Of a DNA stretch of 51,550 nucleotides, positions 17,467-25,521 are shown in pieces. A program made the translations under genes and the position numbers. This DNA comes from Paraburkholderia elongata (lineage in GTDB: Bacteria; Pseudomonadota; Gammaproteobacteria; Burkholderiales; Burkholderiaceae). Within the stretch, counting starts at the first letter, position 1, and every line of letters starts with the position of its first letter. The DNA lies in assembly GCF_013177735.1 (NCBI RefSeq), contig NZ_WOEZ01000001.1, forward strand, positions 1 through 51,550, written 5' to 3'. Under the pieces are notes generated by a model. That model made no database searches. It was not told the DNA's origin and was given only the letters and a program-made list of their open reading frames with translations.

Positions 17467-18738
17467 TTACTGGTACGATTCCAACGCGTTAGGCGTGTAG
17501 TCGCTCCCGGTACGATCACGGTCCGCGACCGGGTCAGGCAGCGCGAAGAAGGTCGCATGGCGCGCCTTGAAGTCGACAAACGTGCCGACGAGCGGTGTTA
17601 CGTATTTGATGCCTGACTTCTTCCCGGTGAGCGGACCGAAGTAGTAATCGATGCTGCGCCACGGTTCGCCCTTCTTGTCGTAGATTTCGCCGCGATAGAT
17701 CGCGTACAGCTGCGTGTCGACATACACAACTTTCCTGGCGTACGGGTGCTCGCCAGGCGGCGTGCATTCGACCACCCACACTTCGCGCGGCATCATCGGC
17801 GTGACCGCATTCCAGTACGGCGCCTCCTTCGAATCGATGATCGGCCATTCGCCCGGCGAGCCGGCCTTCGACGCGTCGTGATCGAGCTTGATGTCGGCGC
17901 CCGCAAGAATCCAGCGCTTGCCGATCAGCTTGTTGTGCAGGTACTGCGATGGCCGCGCGTTGTACACGTAGAAGTCGTCGTCGAGGAAGTCGAAGCCGGC
18001 GACCGGGTCCATCCACGCGTTGCCCGATAAGCGCCGCACGCGCCGTGCGGACTTGATATAGACGAACTGGTCTTCGAGCTTGCCGGGCACGTCGTAGCGC
18101 GTCGTGAACGTGCCCGTACCCTTGATGTCCTGCGGCGACACGCCGACGAAGATCGTCTTCGAGATCCAGTCGCCGCTGTCCGCCGTCGTCGTCGACTGGC
18201 CCAGCCGGCCGCGGTTGCGCATCCGGTCGAACACCCAGGCCTGCGACGATTCATAGCCGCTCGAATTGAACGTCATGAACGCGACATCGGAGAACAAGTC
18301 GTGCGGATAGCTCGGCGAGCCATAGTAGTAACTCCACATGATCTTTTCGCCGGCATCCGGATCGCTTTCGTTGATCGTCGGAAATGGCAGACCGGCCTTG
18401 TAACCGGTGATCTCACGCGTCTTCGCGTCGTACTTCACGTCGCCGGAATACTTCTGTGTCGCTTCGACCCACTTCGGATCGTTCGGCAGCTCCGTCCGCG
18501 CCGCGAGCGGAATCTTGCGATTGAAGTTGCGGATCTCCGTCACCATACGATCCGTGAGCAGGCTCGAAATCGTATGTCCCATGAATGTGTCGTTCTTGAT
18601 CTGATCGAGGTTCGCTTTGCTGATGACCGTACCGGCTGGCAGCTCGGTCGCGAGCGCAGACACGCTCGCCCCCATGAACGCCGTAGCCACCAGCGCCGCA
18701 AAACAAGATTTCACGTGCCCTTTGAAGAAATGCTGCAT
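17467..18738 (-). CDS. DUF1329 outer-membrane lipoprotein-sorting-like protein
   Basis: A 423-residue exported protein. The signal peptide reads HVKSCFAALVATAFMGASVS and ends ALA before TELPAGTVISKANLD. The mature part shows DUF1329 signatures such as LPNDPKWVEATQKYSGDVKY, SYYYGSPSYPHDLFSD, TTRYDVPGKLEDQFVYIKS and GKRWILAGADIKLDHDASK. DUF1329 proteins have a LolA/LolB-like fold and are thought to carry hydrophobic ligands across the periplasm. GGAGA lies 7 bases before the ATG. It is followed by the YCF48-like gene and preceded by DUF1302, in the same direction. Confidence 0.92.
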   Translation of the reverse strand: MQHFFKGHVKSCFAALVATAFMGASVSALATELPAGTVISKANLDQIKNDTFMGHTISSLLTDRMVTEIRNFNRKIPLAARTELPNDPKWVEATQKYSGDVKYDAKTREITGYKAGLPFPTINESDPDAGEKIMWSYYYGSPSYPHDLFSDVAFMTFNSSGYESSQAWVFDRMRNRGRLGQSTTTADSGDWISKTIFVGVSPQDIKGTGTFTTRYDVPGKLEDQFVYIKSARRVRRLSGNAWMDPVAGFDFLDDDFYVYNARPSQYLHNKLIGKRWILAGADIKLDHDASKAGSPGEWPIIDSKEAPYWNAVTPMMPREVWVVECTPPGEHPYARKVVYVDTQLYAIYRGEIYDKKGEPWRSIDYYFGPLTGKKSGIKYVTPLVGTFVDFKARHATFFALPDPVADRDRTGSDYTPNALESYQ

Positions 18739-18773
18739 GATTCGTCTCCAATGTTTTTGGGGAAGGTTGCTGT

Positions 18774-20396
18774 TTAGAACTGGTACGTCGCGCGCAACAT
18801 TAACTGGCTGTTGTTTGCAAAATCGGCGAGAACGTAGGTGCTCTGGCCGAGCTGCGCGGGGTTGCCGCGCGAATGCTTCGGGAAGAACAGATCGGCTTCG
18901 GCTAGGAAGCGCCAGTGGTTGCCGAGCTGATACTCGATGCTCGGAATCACGAACGCGTCGCCCGTGCTGACGTCGACGCCGCCCGCGAGTTGCGGATTCA
19001 GACGGCTGCTCATGTAGTTGAGCGTGAGGAACGCAGTCACGAGCGTGTCGTGACGCTTTGCAGGCGCACTCCAGCCGACCTGCGCGACGATGTCGTCACT
19101 GGACTTGAAGTGCTGGATCCACGTGTCGAACATCTGCAGTGAGAACAGCGACGGCGCATTCGTACCGAGCAGCGATTCGAGGCGCAGCTTCTGATCGAGA
19201 CGAATGGTCGTCGTGATCACGTCCTTTCTGACGACGGGGCCGGTGCCTTGCGTACCGTTCGGCAAGCCTGTGCCCGTGTTGAAGTAGCGGCTCGGCTGGT
19301 ATGCGACCTCGAGGTTCGCGACCGTGCCGGTGACCGGAATCTCGCCACTCACGCTCGCATCGAAGACGTTGATCGTTGGGAAGAAGAAGTCGCCGAGCGC
19401 GCCGGACGGCGTCTTGCCGATCGGATTGGCCGTCGGGTTCAGGACTGGATCCGGCGCGAACGTGCGCAGGTACGAGAACGCGTAGTTGACGGGCCCCGCG
19501 AGCCCCGTCCAGCGCGCGCCACCCGTCGGGCTGTTCGCCTTGCCGTACGGATGATCGTAGTCGTACCTGGTGGCACCCGCGAGGAAGTCGATGCCCTTGA
19601 ACGGCTGCGCCGCCCAGCGCCCGCCATAGAGGTCGTAGCTGTTGCCGATATCGCGCTTGCGATCGAGGCCCGGGCGCAGCACGAGTTGGAGGTCGCCGTC
19701 GACTTCGGGCACGCTGACTTTCGCGTTCGCAATGATCAGCGGCTTGCGCACCTCGTCGCTTTCCGGCTCGACGAACGTGCGCCAGCGATAGTCGTAGCCC
19801 TGAATCAGGTCGGTCGGGTGGAAAAAGTCCGTTTCGCCCCAGACGATCTGCTGCTTGCCGAGACGCACATGAACGCGATCGCCGATGTCGGAGTCCACAT
19901 AGAATTCGCGCAGCTCGTTCTGGTTGTATTGCGACAGCAGGCTGCTGCCTGGGCCGCCCGGCGTGAACCGGCGCGCCATGTCCTGCAGATCCTTCTCGTA
20001 CGACGTGAGAACTTCGCGATCGAAGCGGCCGATCGCCGTCCAACGAAGCGGGCCCGTCTTCAGGCCCGCATTCAACTCGAGCGAGCCGCGCAGCATTTGC
20101 AGTTTGCCTGCGTCATCGCCCGACGTCTCAGGATGGTTTTGAAGATTGACCGACGCCCAAGTCCGCACGAATCCGCCGAGCGTCAGGTTTTCTTGCAGGC
20201 CCGCTAGTCCGCTGAAAATTGACGTCGGTTGCACCTGTTGCTGTTCGGCCGCCGCTGCGTCCGCATCCGCCGCGTACGCGGCCGACGCGTAATCAAGGGA
20301 CATCAACAACGCGGGAATCGTCGCGAGCGACGCCGCGCTCCTGCGAGCATGACGCGACAGCGACCGCTTCTTTGCCTCCCCCTGCATCTCTTTCAT
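18774..20396 (-). CDS. DUF1302 outer-membrane beta-barrel protein
   Basis: A protein of about 540 residues with a long signal peptide (RRSAASLATIPALLMSLDYA up to AYA, before ADADAAA) and a C-terminus ending in the outer-membrane motif LMLRATYQF. Internal barrel segments such as VHVRLGKQQIVWGETDFFHP and DLIQGYDYRWRTFVEPES are typical of DUF1302. It is thought to be an outer-membrane channel for hydrophobic substrates, acting with DUF1329 and the RND pump. I use the ATG at 20396; a TTG six codons earlier is possible. It is the first gene of the leftward operon. The promoter should lie in 20397-20613, where an AT-rich patch (20420-20455) is seen. Confidence 0.9.
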   Translation of the reverse strand: MKEMQGEAKKRSLSRHARRSAASLATIPALLMSLDYASAAYAADADAAAAEQQQVQPTSIFSGLAGLQENLTLGGFVRTWASVNLQNHPETSGDDAGKLQMLRGSLELNAGLKTGPLRWTAIGRFDREVLTSYEKDLQDMARRFTPGGPGSSLLSQYNQNELREFYVDSDIGDRVHVRLGKQQIVWGETDFFHPTDLIQGYDYRWRTFVEPESDEVRKPLIIANAKVSVPEVDGDLQLVLRPGLDRKRDIGNSYDLYGGRWAAQPFKGIDFLAGATRYDYDHPYGKANSPTGGARWTGLAGPVNYAFSYLRTFAPDPVLNPTANPIGKTPSGALGDFFFPTINVFDASVSGEIPVTGTVANLEVAYQPSRYFNTGTGLPNGTQGTGPVVRKDVITTTIRLDQKLRLESLLGTNAPSLFSLQMFDTWIQHFKSSDDIVAQVGWSAPAKRHDTLVTAFLTLNYMSSRLNPQLAGGVDVSTGDAFVIPSIEYQLGNHWRFLAEADLFFPKHSRGNPAQLGQSTYVLADFANNSQLMLRATYQF

Positions 20397-20613
20397 GACA
20401 GTTTTCTCGCTCAAGGATATTTTATAGTACTACTTAACGATATTTTTTGTCTCCGCGCCTTTCGGCACCAGCATCGAACCCCTTGGTGGCGCCTTACTTG
20501 CCGGGCTCGTCATTTTTAATTCCTCTACGCCCTTCATCCGGCAATCAGAACTTCCTCGTGCAGGTGAATGCAACGTAGTTGGCGCTTCCACCCGTTCGCG
20601 TCGGTATGTCTAT

Positions 20614-21780
20614 TTAGCTCTTTCGCAGCCCCATCTTTCGCAGAATAGGCATGATGTAGTCCTGCATTTGATGGAGTCCTTCTTGTGGGTCGAAGAAGCA
20701 GAGGAGCGTGCTTTCGATGCCGGCCTGATTTAGGTCCCTCAATTGTTCGGCGCAGCTCTCATAGCTGCCCACGATCTGGGGCGCTGTTATACCGAGTGCA
20801 ATTCTTTGCAGCATCTCAGGTTTTACCGCGGTGTCATGAACCGAGGTCGGTTGCATCGATTTGAGGAAATTTTGAACCGCTCCCATGTCGATTTGCGAGG
20901 CGATCCAGTCGTACTTTTCTTTGGCCATGGCATTAGTAGCCGCTGGCAGCACCCAGCACATTGTTGCCACCCTAACATCGCGACCGTACTTGGCTGCTTT
21001 GTCATGAATGAGATTGACCTTGCTCCGGAACCCTTCAGTGTTCTCGGCCAAAGTGAAAATCCAGTCACAGTTTCGGACGCCAAAGTCCAAACCGGCTCCT
21101 GATCCCCCAGCGGTCATCAGAATTGGACGAGGCTTTCGCGTAGGTTTCGGTGCAAGAAAAGCCCCATAGGCTTGATAATACTTGCCATGGAAATCGAACC
21201 GCTCTTCCTCGGACCACAGATGCTTCATCAAGCAGACGAATTCGTCAGCCATTTCATAGGCTTCGTCATGCCCGATAAGTTTGTCGAACCCGAAGGCGCG
21301 CATTTCGCTTTCCGAGTAGCCCGTGACAACATTCAGGCCCCATCGCCCATTCGAAATATGATCGATCGTCGCACCGAACTTCGCGATGTGCAGTGGGTGG
21401 AAACGAAACGTGATGTGGGCGGTCGAAAACAGCCCGAGAGTTTTTGTGACCGGCGCAGTCGCAGCCGCTGACGCAAGAAAGTCCAACGCCGCCCCATTGT
21501 AGTCGGTCTCACCGCCTTGCCCGATCCAGCGGCCGAACGGGACCTGATAGTCGAACCCGATTTCTTCGGCCAGTTGAACCAGCCGCATCGAGTTCGGCCA
21601 CTCCCAGAAATTCTGGAGTCTTTCGGGGTTCGAGAGCACGGCCTTGGACGCTGTCATGCCGCCCTTGATGTTCCAAGCAAAGAACCCGAGCTCGAGCGGA
21701 TGCCCGGTGCGCGTTTCAGGCTGCCCGCCCGGATCGAACGGACCACGAATAATCTCAACCTGCTTGAACTTTTCCGCCAT
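20614..21780 (-). CDS. Group A flavin-dependent monooxygenase (LLM class)
   Basis: A 388-residue luciferase-like monooxygenase. It carries the group A features LELGFFAWNIKGGM, AEEIGFDYQVPFGRWIGQGG, TAHITFRFHPLHIAKFGATI, DHISNGRWGLNVVTGYSESE and a C-terminal GSYESCAEQLRDLNQAGIES. It recalls RutA, dimethyl-sulfone monooxygenase and EDTA/NTA monooxygenases, which use FMNH2 from a separate reductase to attack C-N or C-S compounds. The ATG at 21780 is chosen because GGAGG lies 5 bases before it; a GTG four codons upstream overlaps that site. A flavin reductase gene sits at 28.8 kb. Upstream lie an IS6 fragment and the iclR operator region, whose leftward promoter now points at this gene. The substrate is unknown. 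Confidence 0.92.
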   Translation of the reverse strand: MAEKFKQVEIIRGPFDPGGQPETRTGHPLELGFFAWNIKGGMTASKAVLSNPERLQNFWEWPNSMRLVQLAEEIGFDYQVPFGRWIGQGGETDYNGAALDFLASAAATAPVTKTLGLFSTAHITFRFHPLHIAKFGATIDHISNGRWGLNVVTGYSESEMRAFGFDKLIGHDEAYEMADEFVCLMKHLWSEEERFDFHGKYYQAYGAFLAPKPTRKPRPILMTAGGSGAGLDFGVRNCDWIFTLAENTEGFRSKVNLIHDKAAKYGRDVRVATMCWVLPAATNAMAKEKYDWIASQIDMGAVQNFLKSMQPTSVHDTAVKPEMLQRIALGITAPQIVGSYESCAEQLRDLNQAGIESTLLCFFDPQEGLHQMQDYIMPILRKMGLRKS

Positions 21781-21832
21781 GTTAGCCTCCACTCCGAAAA
21801 ATGAGCAGGTCCTTCAGGAATGCTGCCCGCTC

Positions 21833-21855
21833 TTTATGTAACGATGAAACATCTT
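21833..21855. promoter_or_regulatory. Degenerate copy of the IclR-type operator
   Basis: TTTATGTAAC (21833-21842), a 3-base gap, then GAAACATCTT. The left arm matches the island consensus TTTAAGTAAC in 9 of 10 bases; the right arm keeps only G..AC of GTTAC. It lies 53 bases upstream of the LLM start and abuts the IS6 end at 21861. Confidence 0.4.
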
Positions 21856-21860
21856 TTTTG

Positions 21861-22237
21861 GGTACTGCCACGTTATTAAAATCGCGCGAGAAGAATCATA
21901 GACATCGAGTATTCCTGAGTTATGCAGCAAGATGATCCAGAATCGAATGTCCGGTCACGGTCTCCCATGCCTCAAAAGCCAGCGTGCGTGCCTGCCGCTT
22001 CTGTTGCGCTTTCGGGTTGTACCGGCAGTGCATGAACAGGTTTGCCACCTGATCGTGCACCGGAGCGAATCGTTGCAGATGTCGCGCCGACTTGAAGGGG
22101 CGCATCACCTTCTCGCGTACCCGCGTTGGCTGATGCGAATTTTCCGCCCGTGTGCTCAACCCTTTGTCCTGCCGGCGTTCCATGTTCAGCCCGGGATCCC
22201 TGTTTGCAGCGGCGTAGCTCTTGAGCTTGTCCGTGAT
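21861..22237 (-). pseudogene. IS6-family element, 3' fragment
   Basis: The left IS end GGTACTGCCACGTTATTAAA starts at 21861. The minus strand encodes only the C-terminal third of an IS6 transposase: ITDKLKSYAAANRDPGLNME, then AENSHQPTRVREKVMRPFKS and ANLFMHCRYNPKAQQKRQAR. The fragment starts abruptly at ITDKL, fused to the fifth codon of a truncated FAH gene (22236-22251). It is the same IS as the longer copy at 33.4-34.2 kb. It is not functional, but it marks an IS-mediated deletion. Confidence 0.85.
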
Positions 22238-22251
22238 CGACACAATTTCAT
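22236..22251 (-). pseudogene. First five codons of a deleted FAH-family gene
   Basis: ATGAAATTGTGTCGAT on the minus strand (start codon 22249-22251) encodes MKLCR. It corresponds to the start of the FAH gene at 50960 (MKLCRYGN), with the same upstream sequence including GAGGATGA. After 16 bases the sequence switches to the IS6 fragment. This is the left remnant of a former second copy of that gene. Confidence 0.8.
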
Positions 22252-22363
22252 CTATCATCCTCAATAAGTTGTCAGAACGGCAATCGCCACGATTCGTCGT
22301 AATCCGCTGGCGCCACTCGCTTGTACCGCTGTTGGGCAAGCGGGTTTGCGTCACCGCGTTATT

Positions 22364-22386
22364 TTTAGGTATCACTGTTACCTAAA
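22364..22386. promoter_or_regulatory. IclR-type operator, iclR copy 1
   Basis: TTTAGGTATC (22364-22373), ACT, then GTTACCTAAA (22377-22386): an inverted repeat with 9 of 10 matches. It sits in the divergent region between the FAH remnant (minus) and iclR (plus). The same element appears at 51072, 27614 and 33243. It is probably the site bound by the adjacent IclR protein. Confidence 0.7.
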
Positions 22387-22636
22387 TACTAAGACGGTGC
22401 GAATCGAGGCGTCAACCAGAAAGGCGCTGTCGTTTACCCCTGTCACGCGTGTTGCGGAAAACTCGAGCCCCGTTTGTACGGGACCCCGTGCGGCGAACGC
22501 CGCCCACCCTGCTTCACACATCCGATCGTTGCTTGTCAGATGTTGTCTATCAGGGCAGAATTTCAGCCCGATGTCGTTCCCCGGCGGCCCATCGCTACAT
22601 CCGCGACACAACCCACTTTCCGCATCTGGAGCCATC

Positions 22637-23548
22637 TTGAAGAAAAGCACAGCAGACACTGTCACCTCCGTCAACAAAAGAGCGGCAGCCAGAAAGGCGG
22701 GAACTGCCAGCCCAATCGCGTCCGAAAACCATTCTCATGCTGGAGATGCGCTGATTACCGTCGAGCGGACGATGCGTATCATCGAAATGCTCGCCGATTC
22801 TCGCGACGGCTTGTCCGTCACCGAAATCAGCAGGCGTCTGGACGTCAACAAGAATCTCGCGTTTCGCATCCTCAATAGTCTTCAGACACTGCGTTTCATC
22901 AAGCAGGACATGGAAACCTACTGCTATCGGCTGACGTACAAAATCAGTAATCTCGGCCTGCGACAACTCTCGACCGGCAAATTTCTGGAGGATTGCGTAC
23001 CAATCCTGAAGGCACTGGCCGAACGCACGGGTGAGCATGCGCGGCTCGCGATCGTCGAGGACGGCGCGCCGATATGGGTACATTCCGAAACCGGCAAACG
23101 TTGGCGACTCGTAATCGATCCGTTCTACACGCACGATCTCAGCTTCCACGCGCATGCGGCCGCGAAAGTCTGGCTGGCGACGCTGCCCGACACGAAGGTC
23201 AGGGAGCTGGTCGGCAAGCCGCCCTTCGCAGCGCACACGAAGTACACCAAAACCACGCTAGCTGAACTGATGGATGACCTGAAAACCTGCCGTGAGGTCG
23301 GCTACGCGTTGAGCTACGAGGAAAGCGAACTGGGCGTCGGCACGATCGCCGCAGCAATCATGGTCAAGCGCGCCGGTAGCAAACCCGAATGCGTCGGCGT
23401 CGTCAGTCTCGCTGCGCCAACTGCCCGGATGGATCGCGATCAGCTGATCGCATGCGCACCCGACTTGATCAATACCGCAGCACACCTCGCCGAAGTCTGG
23501 CCGTTAGGCGCCGATCATCTGCTCAAGCCCAGCGCAGTCGGTCTATGA
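22637..23548 (+). CDS. IclR-family transcriptional regulator, copy 1
   Basis: About 303 residues. The N-terminal winged helix-turn-helix runs from about residue 40 to 100 (ALITVERTMRIIEMLADS, GLSVTEISRRLDVNKNLAFR). A C-terminal IclR effector domain follows, with LKALAERTGEHARLAIVEDG, THDLSFHAHAAAKVWLATLP and the ESELGVGTIAAAI strand. IclR proteins control catabolic operons, commonly next to their own gene. In the second copy the start is ATGAAAAGC. Here the matching codon is AAG, so translation must use TTG at 22637 (GGAG 5 bases upstream) or a site further up. The frame stays open upstream to 22346, but that part is the operator and leader and is not expected to be coding. It converges on hyuB. 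Confidence 0.88.
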   Translation: MKKSTADTVTSVNKRAAARKAGTASPIASENHSHAGDALITVERTMRIIEMLADSRDGLSVTEISRRLDVNKNLAFRILNSLQTLRFIKQDMETYCYRLTYKISNLGLRQLSTGKFLEDCVPILKALAERTGEHARLAIVEDGAPIWVHSETGKRWRLVIDPFYTHDLSFHAHAAAKVWLATLPDTKVRELVGKPPFAAHTKYTKTTLAELMDDLKTCREVGYALSYEESELGVGTIAAAIMVKRAGSKPECVGVVSLAAPTARMDRDQLIACAPDLINTAAHLAEVWPLGADHLLKPSAVGL

Positions 23549-23559
23549 TAGCCATCAGC

Positions 23560-23589
23560 GCCCCGTCGTGGCCCGTAACATGACGGGGC
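23560..23589. terminator. Hairpin between convergent iclR and hyuB
   Basis: GCCCCGTC (23560-23567) pairs with GACGGGGC (23582-23589) over a 14-base loop in the 59-base gap between the two converging genes. No T-run follows on either strand. It could work as a two-way transcription barrier. Confidence 0.4.
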
Positions 23590-23607
23590 AGCGCCCTCCT
23601 GATCCTC

Positions 23608-25521
23608 CTAGCAGCAGCGATCCCAAACCCACGGCACGCCGGCCGATTGCAACGAACGCTCGACTTCGACTGCTTCGTCGAGCAGACGCTTCTGCAGCAG
23701 GCGTTGCCCGTCGGACAAGTCGTCAGCCGAAAACGGACTGTCCTTCGGCAGGCCATCGTTCACCATGTGAGCGCGATGCGTCGATGACACCACTCTGTCC
23801 GCATTACCTGTGAGTGGATCGATCACTACGCCATATTTATCGCGTGCTGCCCGTACCGTCACGTAGCCTTCACGGACGTCCTTTTCAACCGCTTCGATCG
23901 GACGTTCGAGAGGCGAACCATAGCCACCACCGCCGCCAGTCCGGACGCAGATGAGTTCTCCGCTCGAGAGTGGCTGAGTCGAGAGCTTACCCGTCGGATA
24001 GCGAACTTCTGGCACATCTGTGCGCGCGACAGAAACCTCATTGCCGAGAGCACTAAGGCCGTCGAAAAGGCCCCACGGGCGGCAGTCGACGCGCTCTATT
24101 GCAGTCGTGAACAGGACATCCTGTTTCAGGCGCGCCCGGAATTCGGTACCCAGTCCGCCACGTTGCCGCCCTGCGCCACCCGAGTCCGGTCGCAACGAGT
24201 AGCTCTCGACCAGAATCGAATGCTTCGCCTCCAGTTGCTCGACCGGGCCGTTGTGCGTGTCTCCATCGTTGATTGCGACGGTCGCCGACATACCATCCTC
24301 ATCATGCTTCGCGCCCCATCCCCCGCCGTGCAGGCCGATCCAGAACACGTCCCGAACCCCGGTCCGAGGATTCATGCCGTACAAATACGTCATCGCGAGA
24401 TCGGCATGATGGCCTGCGATTACGCGCTGCGGACAGGCCGGCGCGAGCGCCTTGAAGACGGTGTCGACCACGGTCATTGGATAAGTCATCCACCATTTCA
24501 TCGGTGCAGGCTTCGTTGCGCTCACAACCGTACCGTGAGGCAGTACAACGTTCAACGCACGAAAGCAGCCGTCGTTGATCGGATATTCCGTGCCAGCAAA
24601 CAGGCATTTGAATGCAACCTGGGCCGCCGCAAGCCCAGTCGAGGGCCCCGAGTTGAAATAGCCCTTGACCTGGGGACTCACGTCAGACATATCTACGGTC
24701 ATCGAATCGCCGGAAATCACAACCCGCACCTTGATCCGGATACGCTCGCCACGCGTTACGCCATCATCGTCCAGCCAGGACTCCGCCTCGTACGTGCCGT
24801 CTGGCAAACTGCTAATCTCCGCACGCGCGGCCGCATCGCTTTGATCGAGGATCAATGAGATGGCGCCGAGCACCCGCTCGCAATCGTACTTTTCGATCAT
24901 TTCGCGAAAGCGCTTCTCACCCGCCATTGCCGCACCGACCTGGGCACGCAGATCCCCCAGTGCGAGCTCAGGATTGCGAACGTTGATCGCTATGATGTCG
25001 ATCAGCTCCTGATTGCGCTCTCCTCGGCGGTACAGCTTGAGGAACGGCAGCTGGAGCCCTTCTGAATAGATGTCGAGTGAAATGCCGGTCGGCGTACCGC
25101 CGATGTCTTGCCAGTGCGCCATACAGGCCGAAAAACCCACGATCGTTTCGTCGTGGAAGACTGGGACCACAATAGTGATGTGATTAAGGTGGCTGCCGGT
25201 CACGTAAGCATCGTTGGTCAGCAACACGTCGCCCGGATCGATCCCTTCAGTTCCGAAATGCTCGAGCATGGCCTTGACCGTCACGCTCATGCCACGCATG
25301 AACATCGGCAACCCTAAGCCAATCGACAGCGTGTTACCGCTCGCATCGAACACGCCGGTAGTGAAGTCGAGCGCCTCGTAGATAATCGTGTTGTACGCGG
25401 TACGAGTGAGGATGGTCTTCATTTCCTCAGTCGCAGCCATGAGTCCGTTGCGGACAATTTCGGCGAAAATCGGATCGACCTCGCTCGTGCGCTGTGCGCC
25501 GGTTCGAATGGGCAGTTTCAT
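23608..25521 (-). CDS. hyuB: Hydantoinase/oxoprolinase subunit B
   Basis: A 637-residue HyuB-type subunit, slightly longer than the usual 550-600. Typical segments are FAEIVRNGLMAATEEMKTIL, GDVLLTNDAYVTGSHLNHIT, FSACMAHWQDIGGTPTG, YFNSGPSTGLAAAQVAFKCL, WIGLHGGGWGAKHDEDGMSA and DSGGAGRQRGGLGTEFRAR. With HyuA it forms an ATP-dependent amidohydrolase acting on hydantoins, 5-oxoproline, caprolactam or N-methylpyrrolidone-derived lactams; acetone and acetophenone carboxylases are distant relatives. The start overlaps the hyuA stop by 4 bases (ATGA), so the subunits are coupled. The substrate is not decided by sequence. An LLM monooxygenase, flavin reductase and ALDH nearby suggest a nitrogen-containing or cyclic compound. 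Confidence 0.93.
   Translation of the reverse strand: MKLPIRTGAQRTSEVDPIFAEIVRNGLMAATEEMKTILTRTAYNTIIYEALDFTTGVFDASGNTLSIGLGLPMFMRGMSVTVKAMLEHFGTEGIDPGDVLLTNDAYVTGSHLNHITIVVPVFHDETIVGFSACMAHWQDIGGTPTGISLDIYSEGLQLPFLKLYRRGERNQELIDIIAINVRNPELALGDLRAQVGAAMAGEKRFREMIEKYDCERVLGAISLILDQSDAAARAEISSLPDGTYEAESWLDDDGVTRGERIRIKVRVVISGDSMTVDMSDVSPQVKGYFNSGPSTGLAAAQVAFKCLFAGTEYPINDGCFRALNVVLPHGTVVSATKPAPMKWWMTYPMTVVDTVFKALAPACPQRVIAGHHADLAMTYLYGMNPRTGVRDVFWIGLHGGGWGAKHDEDGMSATVAINDGDTHNGPVEQLEAKHSILVESYSLRPDSGGAGRQRGGLGTEFRARLKQDVLFTTAIERVDCRPWGLFDGLSALGNEVSVARTDVPEVRYPTGKLSTQPLSSGELICVRTGGGGGYGSPLERPIEAVEKDVREGYVTVRAARDKYGVVIDPLTGNADRVVSSTHRAHMVNDGLPKDSPFSADDLSDGQRLLQKRLLDEAVEVERSLQSAGVPWVWDRCC

Larger units (their letters stand above)
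22236..22843 (+). repeat. Direct repeat, left copy (FAH start / operator / iclR start)
   Basis: This stretch is repeated in the same orientation at 50945-51550 (cut by the window end), about 28.7 kb away. It holds the FAH gene start, the divergent promoter region with the operator, and the beginning of iclR. The leader has many scattered substitutions and a few indels between copies, whereas the last 127 bases (helix-turn-helix coding) are identical. The pair brackets the catabolic island and could recombine to delete or amplify it. Confidence 0.9.

Noticed and set aside
19248..20207. Plus-strand open frame of 319 codons inside the DUF1302 gene
   Set aside because: Composition of a shadow frame (Arg, Ala, Val rich), no motif, and the minus strand encodes an outer-membrane protein with a signal peptide.
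22346..22636. Extended N-terminus for iclR copy 1
   Set aside because: The extension covers the operator and leader that are non-coding in copy 2, where indels and a stop directly before the ATG break the frame.
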